64,000 bases of DNA from Candidatus Poribacteria bacterium (GTDB lineage Bacteria; Poribacteria; WGA-4E; WGA-3G). The translations under genes were made by a program, and so were the position numbers. Location: the NCBI GenBank assembly GCA_026706025.1, contig JAPOZO010000060.1, positions 62,001-126,000 on the forward strand, written 5' to 3'. Shown here piece by piece: positions 35,578 to 44,324 of the stretch (positions are counted from its first letter, which is position 1; every line of letters starts with the position of its first letter). The notes beneath the pieces are model-generated. The model did not search any database, was not told the DNA's origin, and saw only the letters and a list, made by a program, of their open reading frames with translations.

Positions 35578-36537
35578 ATGGAATATACCTACCTCGGCCG
35601 AATTGGGCTACGGGTGAGTCGTCTCTGTCTCGGCACCGTCAATTTCGGCAGACACGCGTCCGAAAAGGACGCACTTTCCGTGATGAGTCGGGCTCTGCAA
35701 GCGGGAATTAACTTTTTCGATACCGCTAACATCTATAACGAAGGTTTAACGGAAACAATTGTTGGAAATTGGTTGGCAGCGGATAAAAGTCGGCGCGATC
35801 AGATTGTTCTGGCGACCAAACTGTATGGCAAGACGGGTGAGGGTCCGAATGATGGTCGTCTGTCGGCGTATCATATCCGTCGAGCCTGCGAAGACAGTCT
35901 ACGCCGTCTGCAGACCGATCACATAGATATCTACCAGATGCATCATGTTGATCGCCGCACACCGTGGGATGAGATTTGGCAAGGGGTGGAGCAATTGGTA
36001 CGTGAAGGTAAAATCCTGTACGTTGGTAGTAGTAACTTCGCTGCGTGGGACATTGCTCGCGCACAGGGTATTGCTGCCCAGCGCAATTTTCTTGGGCTTG
36101 TCTCAGAACAGAGCGTGTATAATCTCCGGAGTCGGACAATTGAGCTTGAGGTGCTCCCATGTTGTCGCGAACTCGGTTTGGGAGTCATTCCATATAGTCC
36201 GATGGGCGGTGGATTGCTCTGCGGTGTACTCGACGACCCAACCACTGGACGGCGAGGCAGGGAATCACTTAGACAAACGATTGAGAGGCACCGATCGCAG
36301 CTGGAAGCGTATGAGGAACTCTGCGCATCAATAGGGCAACCCCCGGCTAACGTCGCCTTGGCATGGGTCCTCAGTAATTCAGACATCACAGCACCGATCA
36401 TCGGACCGCGGACGGTCGAACAGCTTGCGGATAACTTATCTGTCTTGGAATTGGAATTGGACAATGAAGTACTCGCAAGACTCGATGAGATTTGGACCGG
36501 CCCGGGTGGTGAAGCCCCAGAAGCGTACGCGTGGTAG
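35578..36537 (+). CDS. Aldo/keto reductase
   Basis: A cytoplasmic NADPH-dependent (beta/alpha)8 reductase of 319 residues. The catalytic tetrad is in place: Asp48 (FFDTA), Tyr53 (NIYNE), Lys81 (LATKLYG) and His122 (YQMHH). The C-terminal cofactor site is seen in IIGPRTVEQLADNL. It belongs by pattern to the YajO/potassium-channel-beta-like class that reduces aldehydes or sugars; the substrate is unknown. The frame is open from 35506, but ATAGGAGA lies 8 bases before the ATG at 35578 and the conserved MEYTYLGRIGLRVS begins there. It points away from the M81 gene and precedes the sulfatase gene by 148 bases. Confidence 0.93.
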   Translation: MEYTYLGRIGLRVSRLCLGTVNFGRHASEKDALSVMSRALQAGINFFDTANIYNEGLTETIVGNWLAADKSRRDQIVLATKLYGKTGEGPNDGRLSAYHIRRACEDSLRRLQTDHIDIYQMHHVDRRTPWDEIWQGVEQLVREGKILYVGSSNFAAWDIARAQGIAAQRNFLGLVSEQSVYNLRSRTIELEVLPCCRELGLGVIPYSPMGGGLLCGVLDDPTTGRRGRESLRQTIERHRSQLEAYEELCASIGQPPANVALAWVLSNSDITAPIIGPRTVEQLADNLSVLELELDNEVLARLDEIWTGPGGEAPEAYAW

Positions 36538-36685
36538 CGGACAGTGATGTGTTGAGTTTCACGCCTCAAGCAGCTTCAAGATTCCTATAGTTTCAACACG
36601 AACAACTTGATTCTCGATTTTTGATGCCCCGTCCAATCTCAATGAATGCCACGCACATTGCCCTTGATTCATTAAAGGAGTAAAA

Positions 36686-38146
36686 ATGTCAAAACGTCCA
36701 AATATCCTATGGTATTGTACAGACCAACAACGTTTCGACACCATCGGAGCGTTAGGAAACCCACATATTAATACACCGAGACTCGACGAATTTATGGGTC
36801 AATCGGTCACATTCACCCACGCTTATTGTCAATCTCCTATTTGCACTCCTTCCCGCGCAAGTTTCATGACCGGTATGTATCCGTCAGCCGTGAGCGTTAC
36901 CGGCAATGGCAACCCAGTTTTCCCCGAATATTATGAAGACCGGTTGATTACCCATGCCCTCGCACGGGATGGCTACGACTGCGGGTTGATTGGTAAGCTC
37001 CATCTCGCAAGTGCTTATGAAGCACAAGAAAACCGCGTCAACGATGGTTATCGCTACTTCCAATATAGCCACGACCACGGAAAGCCGAATGCATTGGGGC
37101 ACGAATACGCAGATTGGCAACGTGGACAAGGTGTTGATCCTGAAGCGTTAATTGCGGGGAAGGCAATAGCGCAAAAGTATCCAAACAGGACAGGACGCGT
37201 GAATGCACCGACTTCCGATCTCGATAACGTTCCCCCGCATCTCCACCAGACCTATTGGTGTACCGAAAAAACGATCGAATTTATCGAGAAAAATCGTCGA
37301 GAAAATCAGCCGTGGCTGCTTAGCCTCAATCCGTTTGATCCACACCCACCCTTTGATGCCCCTTGGGAGTATTACCGGCGATACGATCCAGAAACACTAC
37401 CAGGTCCCCACTTTCAGGAAAGCGACATCGCCTTTCAGTCGAAATTGACAGAGGCAGGCATTGATTTCCAATCTCAGGCGAAACCACCTTCAGAGTGGGA
37501 CGACAAGCGGATGCAAGCGTCTTATTATGCCATGATTGAACAACTCGACCACGAATTCGGACGCATCCTTGACTATCTTGATGCCGAAGGACTCCGTGAA
37601 GATACTATCATCATCTTCACGTCCGACCACGGAGAGGCACTCGGTGACCACGGGTTGGTATACAAAGGATGTCGTTTTTACGAAGGATCGGTGCGGGTGC
37701 CACTCATTATTTCTTGGCAAAATCATTTCTTGCAGGATGCTCAGAGTGATGCACTCGTGGAACTGCTTGATATTGTCCCGACACTGTACGATGTGCTGGG
37801 TGCAGACATCCCTTACTACGTACAAGGTAAATCGCTCGCGCCACTCTTGCGTGGTGATGTCCCTGCTGATGATCATCGAGAGGCGGTTCGTTGCGAATTT
37901 TTCGATGCAATCTCAATGCCCGATCAGACCCATGCCACGATGTATCGAGATCGACGCTGGAAACTCGTCGTCTACCATCAGAAAGGAGTTTGTGAACTCT
38001 ACGACCTTGATAATGACCCGTGGGAACACAACGACCTTTCCGACCATGCCGATTACCAAACTGTCAAGTGGGAACTGATGCAAAAGAGTTTCGATGCGAC
38101 CGTCTATGCACATCCTCAAATGATACCCCGGGTCGCTTCACACTAA
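36686..38146 (+). CDS. Type I (formylglycine) sulfatase
   Basis: A sulfatase of 486 residues with the formylglycine-forming motif C-T-P-S-R at residues 53-57 (cysteine type), preceded by the metal-binding N-terminus NILWYCTDQQRFDT and followed by the conserved LIGKLH and TSDHGEALGDHG blocks. It removes sulfate from sulfated sugars or other esters; the PF00884 family is greatly expanded in Poribacteria-like genomes. No signal peptide is visible, so it may be cytoplasmic or exported by another route. Activation needs a formylglycine-generating enzyme, which is not in this window. TTAAAGGAG precedes the ATG. Its stop codon (38144-38146) lies inside the left arm of an inverted repeat. Confidence 0.93.
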   Translation: MSKRPNILWYCTDQQRFDTIGALGNPHINTPRLDEFMGQSVTFTHAYCQSPICTPSRASFMTGMYPSAVSVTGNGNPVFPEYYEDRLITHALARDGYDCGLIGKLHLASAYEAQENRVNDGYRYFQYSHDHGKPNALGHEYADWQRGQGVDPEALIAGKAIAQKYPNRTGRVNAPTSDLDNVPPHLHQTYWCTEKTIEFIEKNRRENQPWLLSLNPFDPHPPFDAPWEYYRRYDPETLPGPHFQESDIAFQSKLTEAGIDFQSQAKPPSEWDDKRMQASYYAMIEQLDHEFGRILDYLDAEGLREDTIIIFTSDHGEALGDHGLVYKGCRFYEGSVRVPLIISWQNHFLQDAQSDALVELLDIVPTLYDVLGADIPYYVQGKSLAPLLRGDVPADDHREAVRCEFFDAISMPDQTHATMYRDRRWKLVVYHQKGVCELYDLDNDPWEHNDLSDHADYQTVKWELMQKSFDATVYAHPQMIPRVASH

Positions 38147-38283
38147 TGCTTTATCTACTTTCAAATTGTGAGTAAATTTTTTAAATAGTGAACCTTGTTA
38201 CTCACAGCAACGTTTCTTCCTGTAGGAGCGAGTTCCAACTCGCACCCCCGTACCACAAGACTTGGATGCACAAAGCATTAGTG
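38141..38283. repeat. Hairpin cluster flanked by CACTAATGCTTT inverted repeat
   Basis: Outer arms CACTAATGCTTT (38141-38152) and AAAGCATTAGTG (38272-38283) are a perfect 12-bp inverted repeat. Inside lie two further hairpins: GTGAGTAA/TTACTCAC (38168-38175 and 38198-38205) and GCGAGTT-CC-AACTCGC (38228-38243). The left arm contains the TAA stop of the sulfatase gene. It could be a MITE-like element or a terminator cluster; there is no T-run typical of an intrinsic terminator. Confidence 0.6.
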
Positions 38284-38311
38284 TTTTATCCATAAGAAGG
38301 TGAGAAAGTAG

Positions 38312-40225
38312 ATGAGCGTGAGAGCGATTCTGATCGGTTTGGTACTCGTCATCGTCCAAACGGCAATTACCCCTTATAATGACTACTATCTCCAAGGGAC
38401 CGATATTTCTGGAAACCACTTTCCTTTGGGGGCAGTATTTACGCTCATTTTTCTCACCTTAGTCGTCAACCCCATTATAAAAAAAGCATTTCCTCGGGCG
38501 GTGCTAAGTCCGGCGGAGTTGATGGTCGTATGGGTGATGATGGGCGTAGCTTCAGCGATTCCGTCGAAAGGGATGATCGGGTACTTACTACCGTATTTGG
38601 CGGCACCCGTCTATTTTGCTACACCTGAAAACGAATGGGCGGAAACGCTTCACCCGCACTTTCCGGAATGGTTAATTGTGTGGGATATGCACGCCGTTAC
38701 CGATTTCTATGAAGGGGAGTCGTCTGTTCCTTGGGTACTCTGGATAAAACCGCTCATCGTCTGGACAGTTTTCATCCTCTTACTCTACTGCCTGATTATC
38801 TGTGTATCAATTGTGATACGGAAACAGTGGATTGAACGCGAACGATTCATATTTCCGCTCGTTACGGTGCCCGTAGAAATGGTTCAACAAGCCTCAACGC
38901 ATCGTCCTCTGGATGGCTTTTTCAGGAACCCACTTGTATGGGTCGGGTTTGCGATCGCTGCCGCATTTCATCTACTCAACGGATTGCATGAGTATGTTCC
39001 CGCACTCCCGTCTATTCCGAACCGGTATGACCTATATACCCCTTTCACAGAACGTCCGTGGATTGTGATGGGGTGGTGGCCCCAATTTCGGTTCTTCCTC
39101 TATTTTTCCGTTATCGGTATAACCTATTTTCTCGCTATGGAGGTATCGTTTAGCTGCTGGTTCTTCTTTCTATTCTTCAAGTTACAGTACATCATCATTA
39201 ACGCTTTTGCGATTCCTATTAGTCCGTGGATCTCCGCGAGAGGCCAGACAATGGCTGCCTATGTCGTCATGGTTCTCGCCTTCTTGCTTAACAGCCGATC
39301 TCATATAAAAGACCTTTTGAAACGTACATTTCTGGAGTCCGCCGCCGCCACAACGATTGACGATTCAGACGAGGTGTTACCCTATAGATGGGCAGTTCTC
39401 GGAACAATTCTTAGTTTTCTACTACTTGCGGGTCTCTGTGTCTATGCTGGCATGTCGCTTTGGGTCGCTTGCAGTATTATAGCACTGTTCTTGATTGCTT
39501 CTACTGCGCTGACATGGATGGTGGTCAACGGCGGAATGTTATTGATCCAAGCACCGATGTACCCCGTGGAATACTTCGAGATTATTGCTGGCTCAAGAAT
39601 CATTAACGCAAACAGTTTGGCACTCTTAGGGTTTCAGCGGGTAATGATGCGCGACTGGGGCGGTATTTTAATGCCGAGCGTTCTACACGGATTCAAAGCG
39701 GCAGACCCACTTCGATTAAATCGAAGAAGCATTCTCGGAGCGATGGTACTTGCTATTGTTGTCGCTATCGGTGTTTCTTACGCTGCATCGTTACCCTTGA
39801 TTTATGAAAAAGGTGGTCTGAATCTGCAAAGGGGTCCATTCGTCGGATCGCCAAGATACTTCAATCATATGGTTTCCCTGATTCAGTATCCGAAAGATCC
39901 AAAATTGGGCGAGGCATATAGCATGCTCTTGGGTGCTGGCATCACCGGCTTTCTGCTGATTATGCAGCGTCAATTTATGTGGTGGCAACTTCACCCAATT
40001 GGATATGTGATGGGTGCGGTCTATTCATCCTATTTTCTTTGGTCTTGTATGTGTGTCGGCTGGTTTTTGAAGTATCTGGCACTAAAATCAGGCGGCATCG
40101 GATACTATCGGCGGTTCCGACCACTCTTCATGGGATTGATCATCGGTGAATTCGGCATCGTCGGGTTTTGGATGGTGATCGGGATATTTACCGGTGTAAA
40201 TTATCAAGGCGCATTACCCGGTTGA
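38312..40225 (+). CDS. DUF6785-like polytopic membrane protein
   Basis: A polytopic inner-membrane protein of 637 residues with a dozen or so hydrophobic segments and a conserved early block (FPLGAVFTLIFLTLVVNPII, then LSPAELMVVWVMMGVASAIP). This resembles the DUF6785/DUF6784 proteins that are abundant in Poribacteria and related phyla and distantly recall oligopeptide transporters. Function unknown; transport is the natural guess from topology. AAGGTGAG precedes the ATG at 38312 by about 10 bases. Its position directly after a sulfatase suggests uptake or export of a desulfated product, but the hairpin cluster between the two genes may separate their transcripts. Confidence 0.72.
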   Translation: MSVRAILIGLVLVIVQTAITPYNDYYLQGTDISGNHFPLGAVFTLIFLTLVVNPIIKKAFPRAVLSPAELMVVWVMMGVASAIPSKGMIGYLLPYLAAPVYFATPENEWAETLHPHFPEWLIVWDMHAVTDFYEGESSVPWVLWIKPLIVWTVFILLLYCLIICVSIVIRKQWIERERFIFPLVTVPVEMVQQASTHRPLDGFFRNPLVWVGFAIAAAFHLLNGLHEYVPALPSIPNRYDLYTPFTERPWIVMGWWPQFRFFLYFSVIGITYFLAMEVSFSCWFFFLFFKLQYIIINAFAIPISPWISARGQTMAAYVVMVLAFLLNSRSHIKDLLKRTFLESAAATTIDDSDEVLPYRWAVLGTILSFLLLAGLCVYAGMSLWVACSIIALFLIASTALTWMVVNGGMLLIQAPMYPVEYFEIIAGSRIINANSLALLGFQRVMMRDWGGILMPSVLHGFKAADPLRLNRRSILGAMVLAIVVAIGVSYAASLPLIYEKGGLNLQRGPFVGSPRYFNHMVSLIQYPKDPKLGEAYSMLLGAGITGFLLIMQRQFMWWQLHPIGYVMGAVYSSYFLWSCMCVGWFLKYLALKSGGIGYYRRFRPLFMGLIIGEFGIVGFWMVIGIFTGVNYQGALPG

Positions 40226-40362
40226 TTTTCGTTTTTTATTCAATTAAAATCATACGAATATTCAGTTTTGCGGCGTACTTGAAGAAACACTTTCTTCGCA
40301 TTGGATTTTAGCGTTTGCAAAAACCCCAAATGCGACCTGCATTTTTCGTTTTTTTTAAGAAT

Positions 40363-40395
40363 TATGCACGTCATCCCCCAAAAATTGTGTCATTA
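40363..40395 (+). promoter_or_regulatory. Candidate ECF-type promoter of the C39-like lipoprotein gene
   Basis: TATGCACG (40363-40370) and GTGTCATTA (40387-40395) with 18 nt between ATGCACG and GTCATTA, the same motif as at 9641, 58153 and 63277. The -10-like half lies 22 bases before the ATG at 40418; AAAAGGGGG (about 40400) in between is the ribosome binding site, so the leader is very short. Confidence 0.5.
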
Positions 40396-40417
40396 ATTTT
40401 AAAAGGGGGATAAAATT

Positions 40418-41098
40418 ATGCAACGCAATAAGTTTTCTTCAAAAAATGTTCGCCGTCCCTTGATTGCGGGTTTTTCATATTCAACTGTGCCTGTCTGTAT
40501 TGTATTGTTGGTTTTCGTGGTTTTGACAATTAATTGCGGTTCGCCGTCCAAAACACAGTACTACGTCCCTGAAATGGCAGCTACTACTGCTGCGAAGGCG
40601 ATGCCAACAGATTCAAGGAACACCGATAGTAGTTTGCCAAAAGCTGCTGCTGTCAATTTACGCGAGTTGCCTTACGTCAGGAATGTTTTTAAAGAGATTC
40701 CGGACATTAGTAGAGGTGGACTTGACGATTTCTACTTGACGACGCGCGGGAAAGCACAACATGTTGCTATTGTCTCCAACTGTTCGTTTGATGTCCTAAA
40801 GGCATTTGTCGCGAAAGGTTGGGCACCTATTGTAATGGTTCAATTGCAAGGACGGAGACCGGAAATTTTGCCGATGTCTCGTTACGATGACCGATCTGGA
40901 GAGGTGTCACTTCAACACCTTGCTAATTTTGGTGAGCGTCGTGTAAGTTACAAGAATTTCGAGAGAGATTGGACGAGTTCACGAAATAAATGTGTTTTAA
41001 TTACGCCACAGCAACTCTCAGAAGCAACTGTTCGGAAAGTCCTGTCAAGATATCTACCTATAGGAACATTTGAAGGGATTCGTGTGAAAAGCCGTTAA
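40418..41098 (+). CDS. Lipoprotein with degenerate C39-like domain
   Basis: A 226-residue protein with a long N-terminal hydrophobic segment ending in LTINCGSPS, a plausible but non-canonical lipobox (Asn at -1). Residues 85-220 resemble the second half of papain-fold C39-like peptidase domains: a helix and strand KAFVAKGWAPIVMVQL, then SRYDDRSGEVSLQHL and the ERRVSYKNFERDW segment. The active-site Cys and His expected in C39 enzymes are not evident (the His position reads PEILPM), so it is probably a non-catalytic relative. This is my own pattern reading and uncertain. A candidate sigma-dependent promoter lies immediately upstream. Confidence 0.55.
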   Translation: MQRNKFSSKNVRRPLIAGFSYSTVPVCIVLLVFVVLTINCGSPSKTQYYVPEMAATTAAKAMPTDSRNTDSSLPKAAAVNLRELPYVRNVFKEIPDISRGGLDDFYLTTRGKAQHVAIVSNCSFDVLKAFVAKGWAPIVMVQLQGRRPEILPMSRYDDRSGEVSLQHLANFGERRVSYKNFERDWTSSRNKCVLITPQQLSEATVRKVLSRYLPIGTFEGIRVKSR

Positions 41099-41116
41099 TA
41101 CCAAATTGTGTTTTAA

Positions 41117-41806
41117 AGCGAACTTAGTTTCTTTTCTGGAGCATACGGAAAAGAACCGATTAACCTCACCCAACATCTATCTGACGACGGTGGCCCCGCG
41201 TGGTCTCCGGATGGGAAACGAATTGCTTTTTCATCATTTCGGGATGGGAATCCAGAAGTTTATGCGATGAACGCCGACGGTACAAACCTAACACGACTCA
41301 CCGATCATCCAGGCGCGGATATCTATCCGGCGTGGTCTCCAGATGGAAAACAGATTACATTTGAATCCACTCGTGTTTTTGGATCGGACATCTTTGTGAT
41401 GAACACTGATGGTACGAACATAAGACGGGTTACTACCTCACGATTTCAGGACACAGATCCAGCGTGGTCTCCTGATGGCACACAGATCGCTTTTGCGTCT
41501 TGGCGCAACAAAATCTGGGACATCTACATAATAAATGTGGACGGCAAAGCGGAGACGAATCTAACGGATAGCAGATCCGAGGATACACATCCGACGTGGT
41601 CGCCGGACGGTCAACGGATCGCCTATTCATCAAAGCGTGACGGTCTTTACGGTATATACGTGATCAACGCTGACGGTAATGGCGGTTTTGCCATTGCTGA
41701 GGACTTACAATTGGCACTGACTCCAAATTGGTCCCCAAAACCCTTAGCTATTTCTCCTAAAGGGAAGTCGTCAACGCTGTGGGGAACTCTCAAAATTAAA
41801 AAATAG
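41117..41806 (+). pseudogene. PD40/TolB-like propeller gene that has lost its 5' end
   Basis: Five PD40 blades are encoded, each with the WSPDGxxIAF...IYVMNADG pattern. The frame runs from 41117 (a TAA lies at 41114-41116) and its first half-blade (INLTQHLSDDGGPAWSPDG) is already propeller sequence, yet there is no ATG, GTG or TTG before 41267, which falls in the middle of a blade. A complete protein would begin with a signal peptide and further blades. The 5' part is therefore missing, and translation from 41267 would give only 179 residues. TolB-like propellers act in the periplasm. This copy is probably inactive. Confidence 0.7.
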
Positions 41807-41817
41807 ACACAAAGGAT

Positions 41818-42687
41818 CTAAGATATACCAAAGTGGTCGGATCCAGGCATTGGGTGTTCTTGCGCGACTTCTGCATTAATTTCGACACCCAATCCAGGCT
41901 GCTCTGGAACCACAAATGCGTTATCTTGCATGAGCGGTTCCTTAGAAATTGCGAGATCCCACCGCCAATCCACCTGATCCGCATGATATGGAAGTTCCAT
42001 CACAATGAAATTTCGCACAGCAGCACAGACATGCGCCGTTGCAGTCATCCCGATGGGCGATGTGATGTTATGCACCGCAAACGGCATGTAATACAGACCA
42101 GCCAAATCCGCAATTTTCTTCCCCTCCAGTATTCCACCCGTTCCAGATACATCAACGTGGAGCATATCACAGGTTTGCGTCTGGATCAGTTCTCTGAAAT
42201 CGTCTCGACGAAATAGGAACTCACCCGTACAGATTGGGATAAATGTAGCAGAATTTACCTTCGCCATCGCTTCGACATTATCGTTCGGCACGAGGTCTTC
42301 CAAGAACATCAAATCAAACGGCTCTAAACGCTCAGCAAGTTTCATCGCCGAGTGGACACTGAATAGGCTATGACAGTCGATGCTAATATCAATACCATCG
42401 CCGACTGCCTCGCGTGCGGCGGCAACCAACGCTGTCATTTTCTGTAATTCTGCTGTGTTCAGTTCCCAGTTGACTGCATCCTGTTTAAGTTCGTTTGCGG
42501 AGTTGTCGGTGTCGAACTTAATTGCTTGGTAGCCATCAGCAACGCCTCCTTTAGCGCGCTGTGCCCAACCCTCTGGCGTGTTTCCACGTCCATGTCCAAC
42601 ATCGGCATAAAGTCGAATCCGATCTTGATACTTCCACCCAACATCGGTTTCCAAGACAGTATTTCTTGTAATTTTATTATAAACCAA
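41818..42687 (-). pseudogene. Truncated duplicate of an enolase-superfamily dehydratase gene
   Basis: The frame from 42687 (TTG, no ribosome binding site) runs to TAG at 41818. From about the position of residue 106 of the full gene at 44321-45454 onward it is nearly identical (about 17 differences in about 270 residues by my reading), but it lacks the N-terminal capping domain. Homology at the DNA level stops at about 42644, where CCACCCAACA is the last shared word, next to a one-base deletion. The catalytic Lys, Asp, Glu and His positions are still present, although Pro in EDPVP is Leu. Without the capping domain the product should not bind substrate, so I call it a pseudogene. Confidence 0.75.
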
Positions 42688-42773
42688 CTAAACTTACAAT
42701 CAAATCGTTATTAATGTCTATTTTTTCGGAAGCAATCTATCGAAAATCTTCACGGTTTTCCAGAGGAGATTCT

Positions 42774-44324
42774 ATGAATCGAAAAAAAATTGCGATTATC
42801 GACCTGGCCGCTAACAACAGCCGTCGTTCTTTATACGGACGTGTTATGTATCCAAACTTCGCAAGTATCATGCCTCAAGCAATAGGGGTCTGGTGTAGAG
42901 AAGAAGGGCATGATGTTACATTCATGTGCTATACCGGTTGTGAAGATTTGATTGAAGATTTGCCAGACGATCTGGATCTTGCAATTATAGGGACTTTCAC
43001 ACTCGGCGCTCAACTTGCCTATGCTCTAAGCAACCACCTTCGCTCGCAAGGTGTTATCACTGTATTAGGGGGTCCACACGCGCGATGCTATCCGGAGGAT
43101 GCCCAGCAATATTTCGATTACGTCCTCGGTTTTACTGATAAAGCCGTCATCCGAGAAGTCCTATCTGATTGTTCAAAATATCGCCCCATCGGCACCTACA
43201 TCTCAGCGAAACAACAACCGATGGTACTCCCGAGCGTCCGTGAGCGTTGGTCCTTTATTGAGCCGATATTGCAAAAAGCGTGGCTTTTCAAAAGCGTTTC
43301 GATGTTAGGAAGTCTTGGATGCCCGTATACTTGTGCATTCTGTATAGACGCGAATATTCCGTATCAACCGCTCGATTTTAATGTCCTCAAGGACGATCTC
43401 CGTTTTCTCTTGCATCAACTCAAACATCCTATAGTCGCATGGCATGACCCGAATTTCGGCGTTCGATTCGACGACTACATGGGCGCGATTGAAGAAGCGG
43501 TACCGCCAAATAGCATCCGTTTCATCGCCGAAAGCAGTTTGTCGCTTTTATCCGAGCCCCATCTCAAACGCCTCAAGAAGAACGGATTTAAGGCAATCCT
43601 ACCCGGTATTGAGTCGTGGTTCGATCTCGGAAACAAATCAAAAACTGGGTCAATGATAGGCATGGAGAAAGTCCGAAAGATCTCTCATGAAGTCAACACC
43701 ATCTTGAGATATATCCCTTATGTTCAAGCCAACTTTGTATTCGGACTTGATACCGACCAAGGCGCAGAGCCTTTTGAATTGACGAAACGATTTGTCGATA
43801 TGACACCGGGCGTATATCCAGCCTACAATATCGTTACCGCTTATGGAAGAGCCGCATCCCTTAATCTCGACTACCAACGTGCCAATCGTGTCATACCCAT
43901 TCCATTTCATTTCATGAACAATTTATGCACGAACGTAAAACCCAATAATTACGCATGGACCGAATTCTACACATACATGATTGATTTAAACAATCATGCA
44001 TTCTCATGGAAATCGATTGCAAATCGTTGCAGAGTAAATAAGGAACCGATTCCACGGTGGACGAATGTTATAAGAGGCCTGGAAGCGAGAGTTGGTAAAA
44101 TGAAGATGAATAGAGAAATGCTTCAGCAATTTGAGAGTGATACCAAGTTCCGAGCTTACTTTGAACAAGAAACGACAGAATTGCCACAGTTTTATATCAA
44201 TCAAATACAACAAGACCTCGGGGCACTGTGGAAATGGCTTCCAACTGGCGCCCTGTCTTACGATCCGAATGCCTATCTCAAGTCTGAGGAAAGCAAGGGG
44301 TTAACCATAAAAGCAAAAGACTAA
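42774..44324 (+). CDS. B12-binding-domain radical SAM protein
   Basis: A 516-residue protein. Residues 1-150 form a cobalamin-binding Rossmann-like domain (DLAIIGTFTLGAQLAYALSN; VLGGPHARCYPEDA), though no DxHxxG ligand motif is visible. The radical SAM core follows, with the CxxxCxxC cluster-binding motif CPYTCAFC (Cys183, Cys187, Cys190) and a GIE(S) segment (LPGIESW) further on. Such enzymes methylate or rearrange carbon skeletons. The product is unknown. The frame is open from 42714, but AGAGGAGA before the ATG at 42774 sets the start. Its stop (44322-44324) overlaps the stop of the dehydratase gene on the other strand, and it is flanked on both sides by copies of the dehydratase sequence. 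Confidence 0.88.
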   Translation: MNRKKIAIIDLAANNSRRSLYGRVMYPNFASIMPQAIGVWCREEGHDVTFMCYTGCEDLIEDLPDDLDLAIIGTFTLGAQLAYALSNHLRSQGVITVLGGPHARCYPEDAQQYFDYVLGFTDKAVIREVLSDCSKYRPIGTYISAKQQPMVLPSVRERWSFIEPILQKAWLFKSVSMLGSLGCPYTCAFCIDANIPYQPLDFNVLKDDLRFLLHQLKHPIVAWHDPNFGVRFDDYMGAIEEAVPPNSIRFIAESSLSLLSEPHLKRLKKNGFKAILPGIESWFDLGNKSKTGSMIGMEKVRKISHEVNTILRYIPYVQANFVFGLDTDQGAEPFELTKRFVDMTPGVYPAYNIVTAYGRAASLNLDYQRANRVIPIPFHFMNNLCTNVKPNNYAWTEFYTYMIDLNNHAFSWKSIANRCRVNKEPIPRWTNVIRGLEARVGKMKMNREMLQQFESDTKFRAYFEQETTELPQFYINQIQQDLGALWKWLPTGALSYDPNAYLKSEESKGLTIKAKD

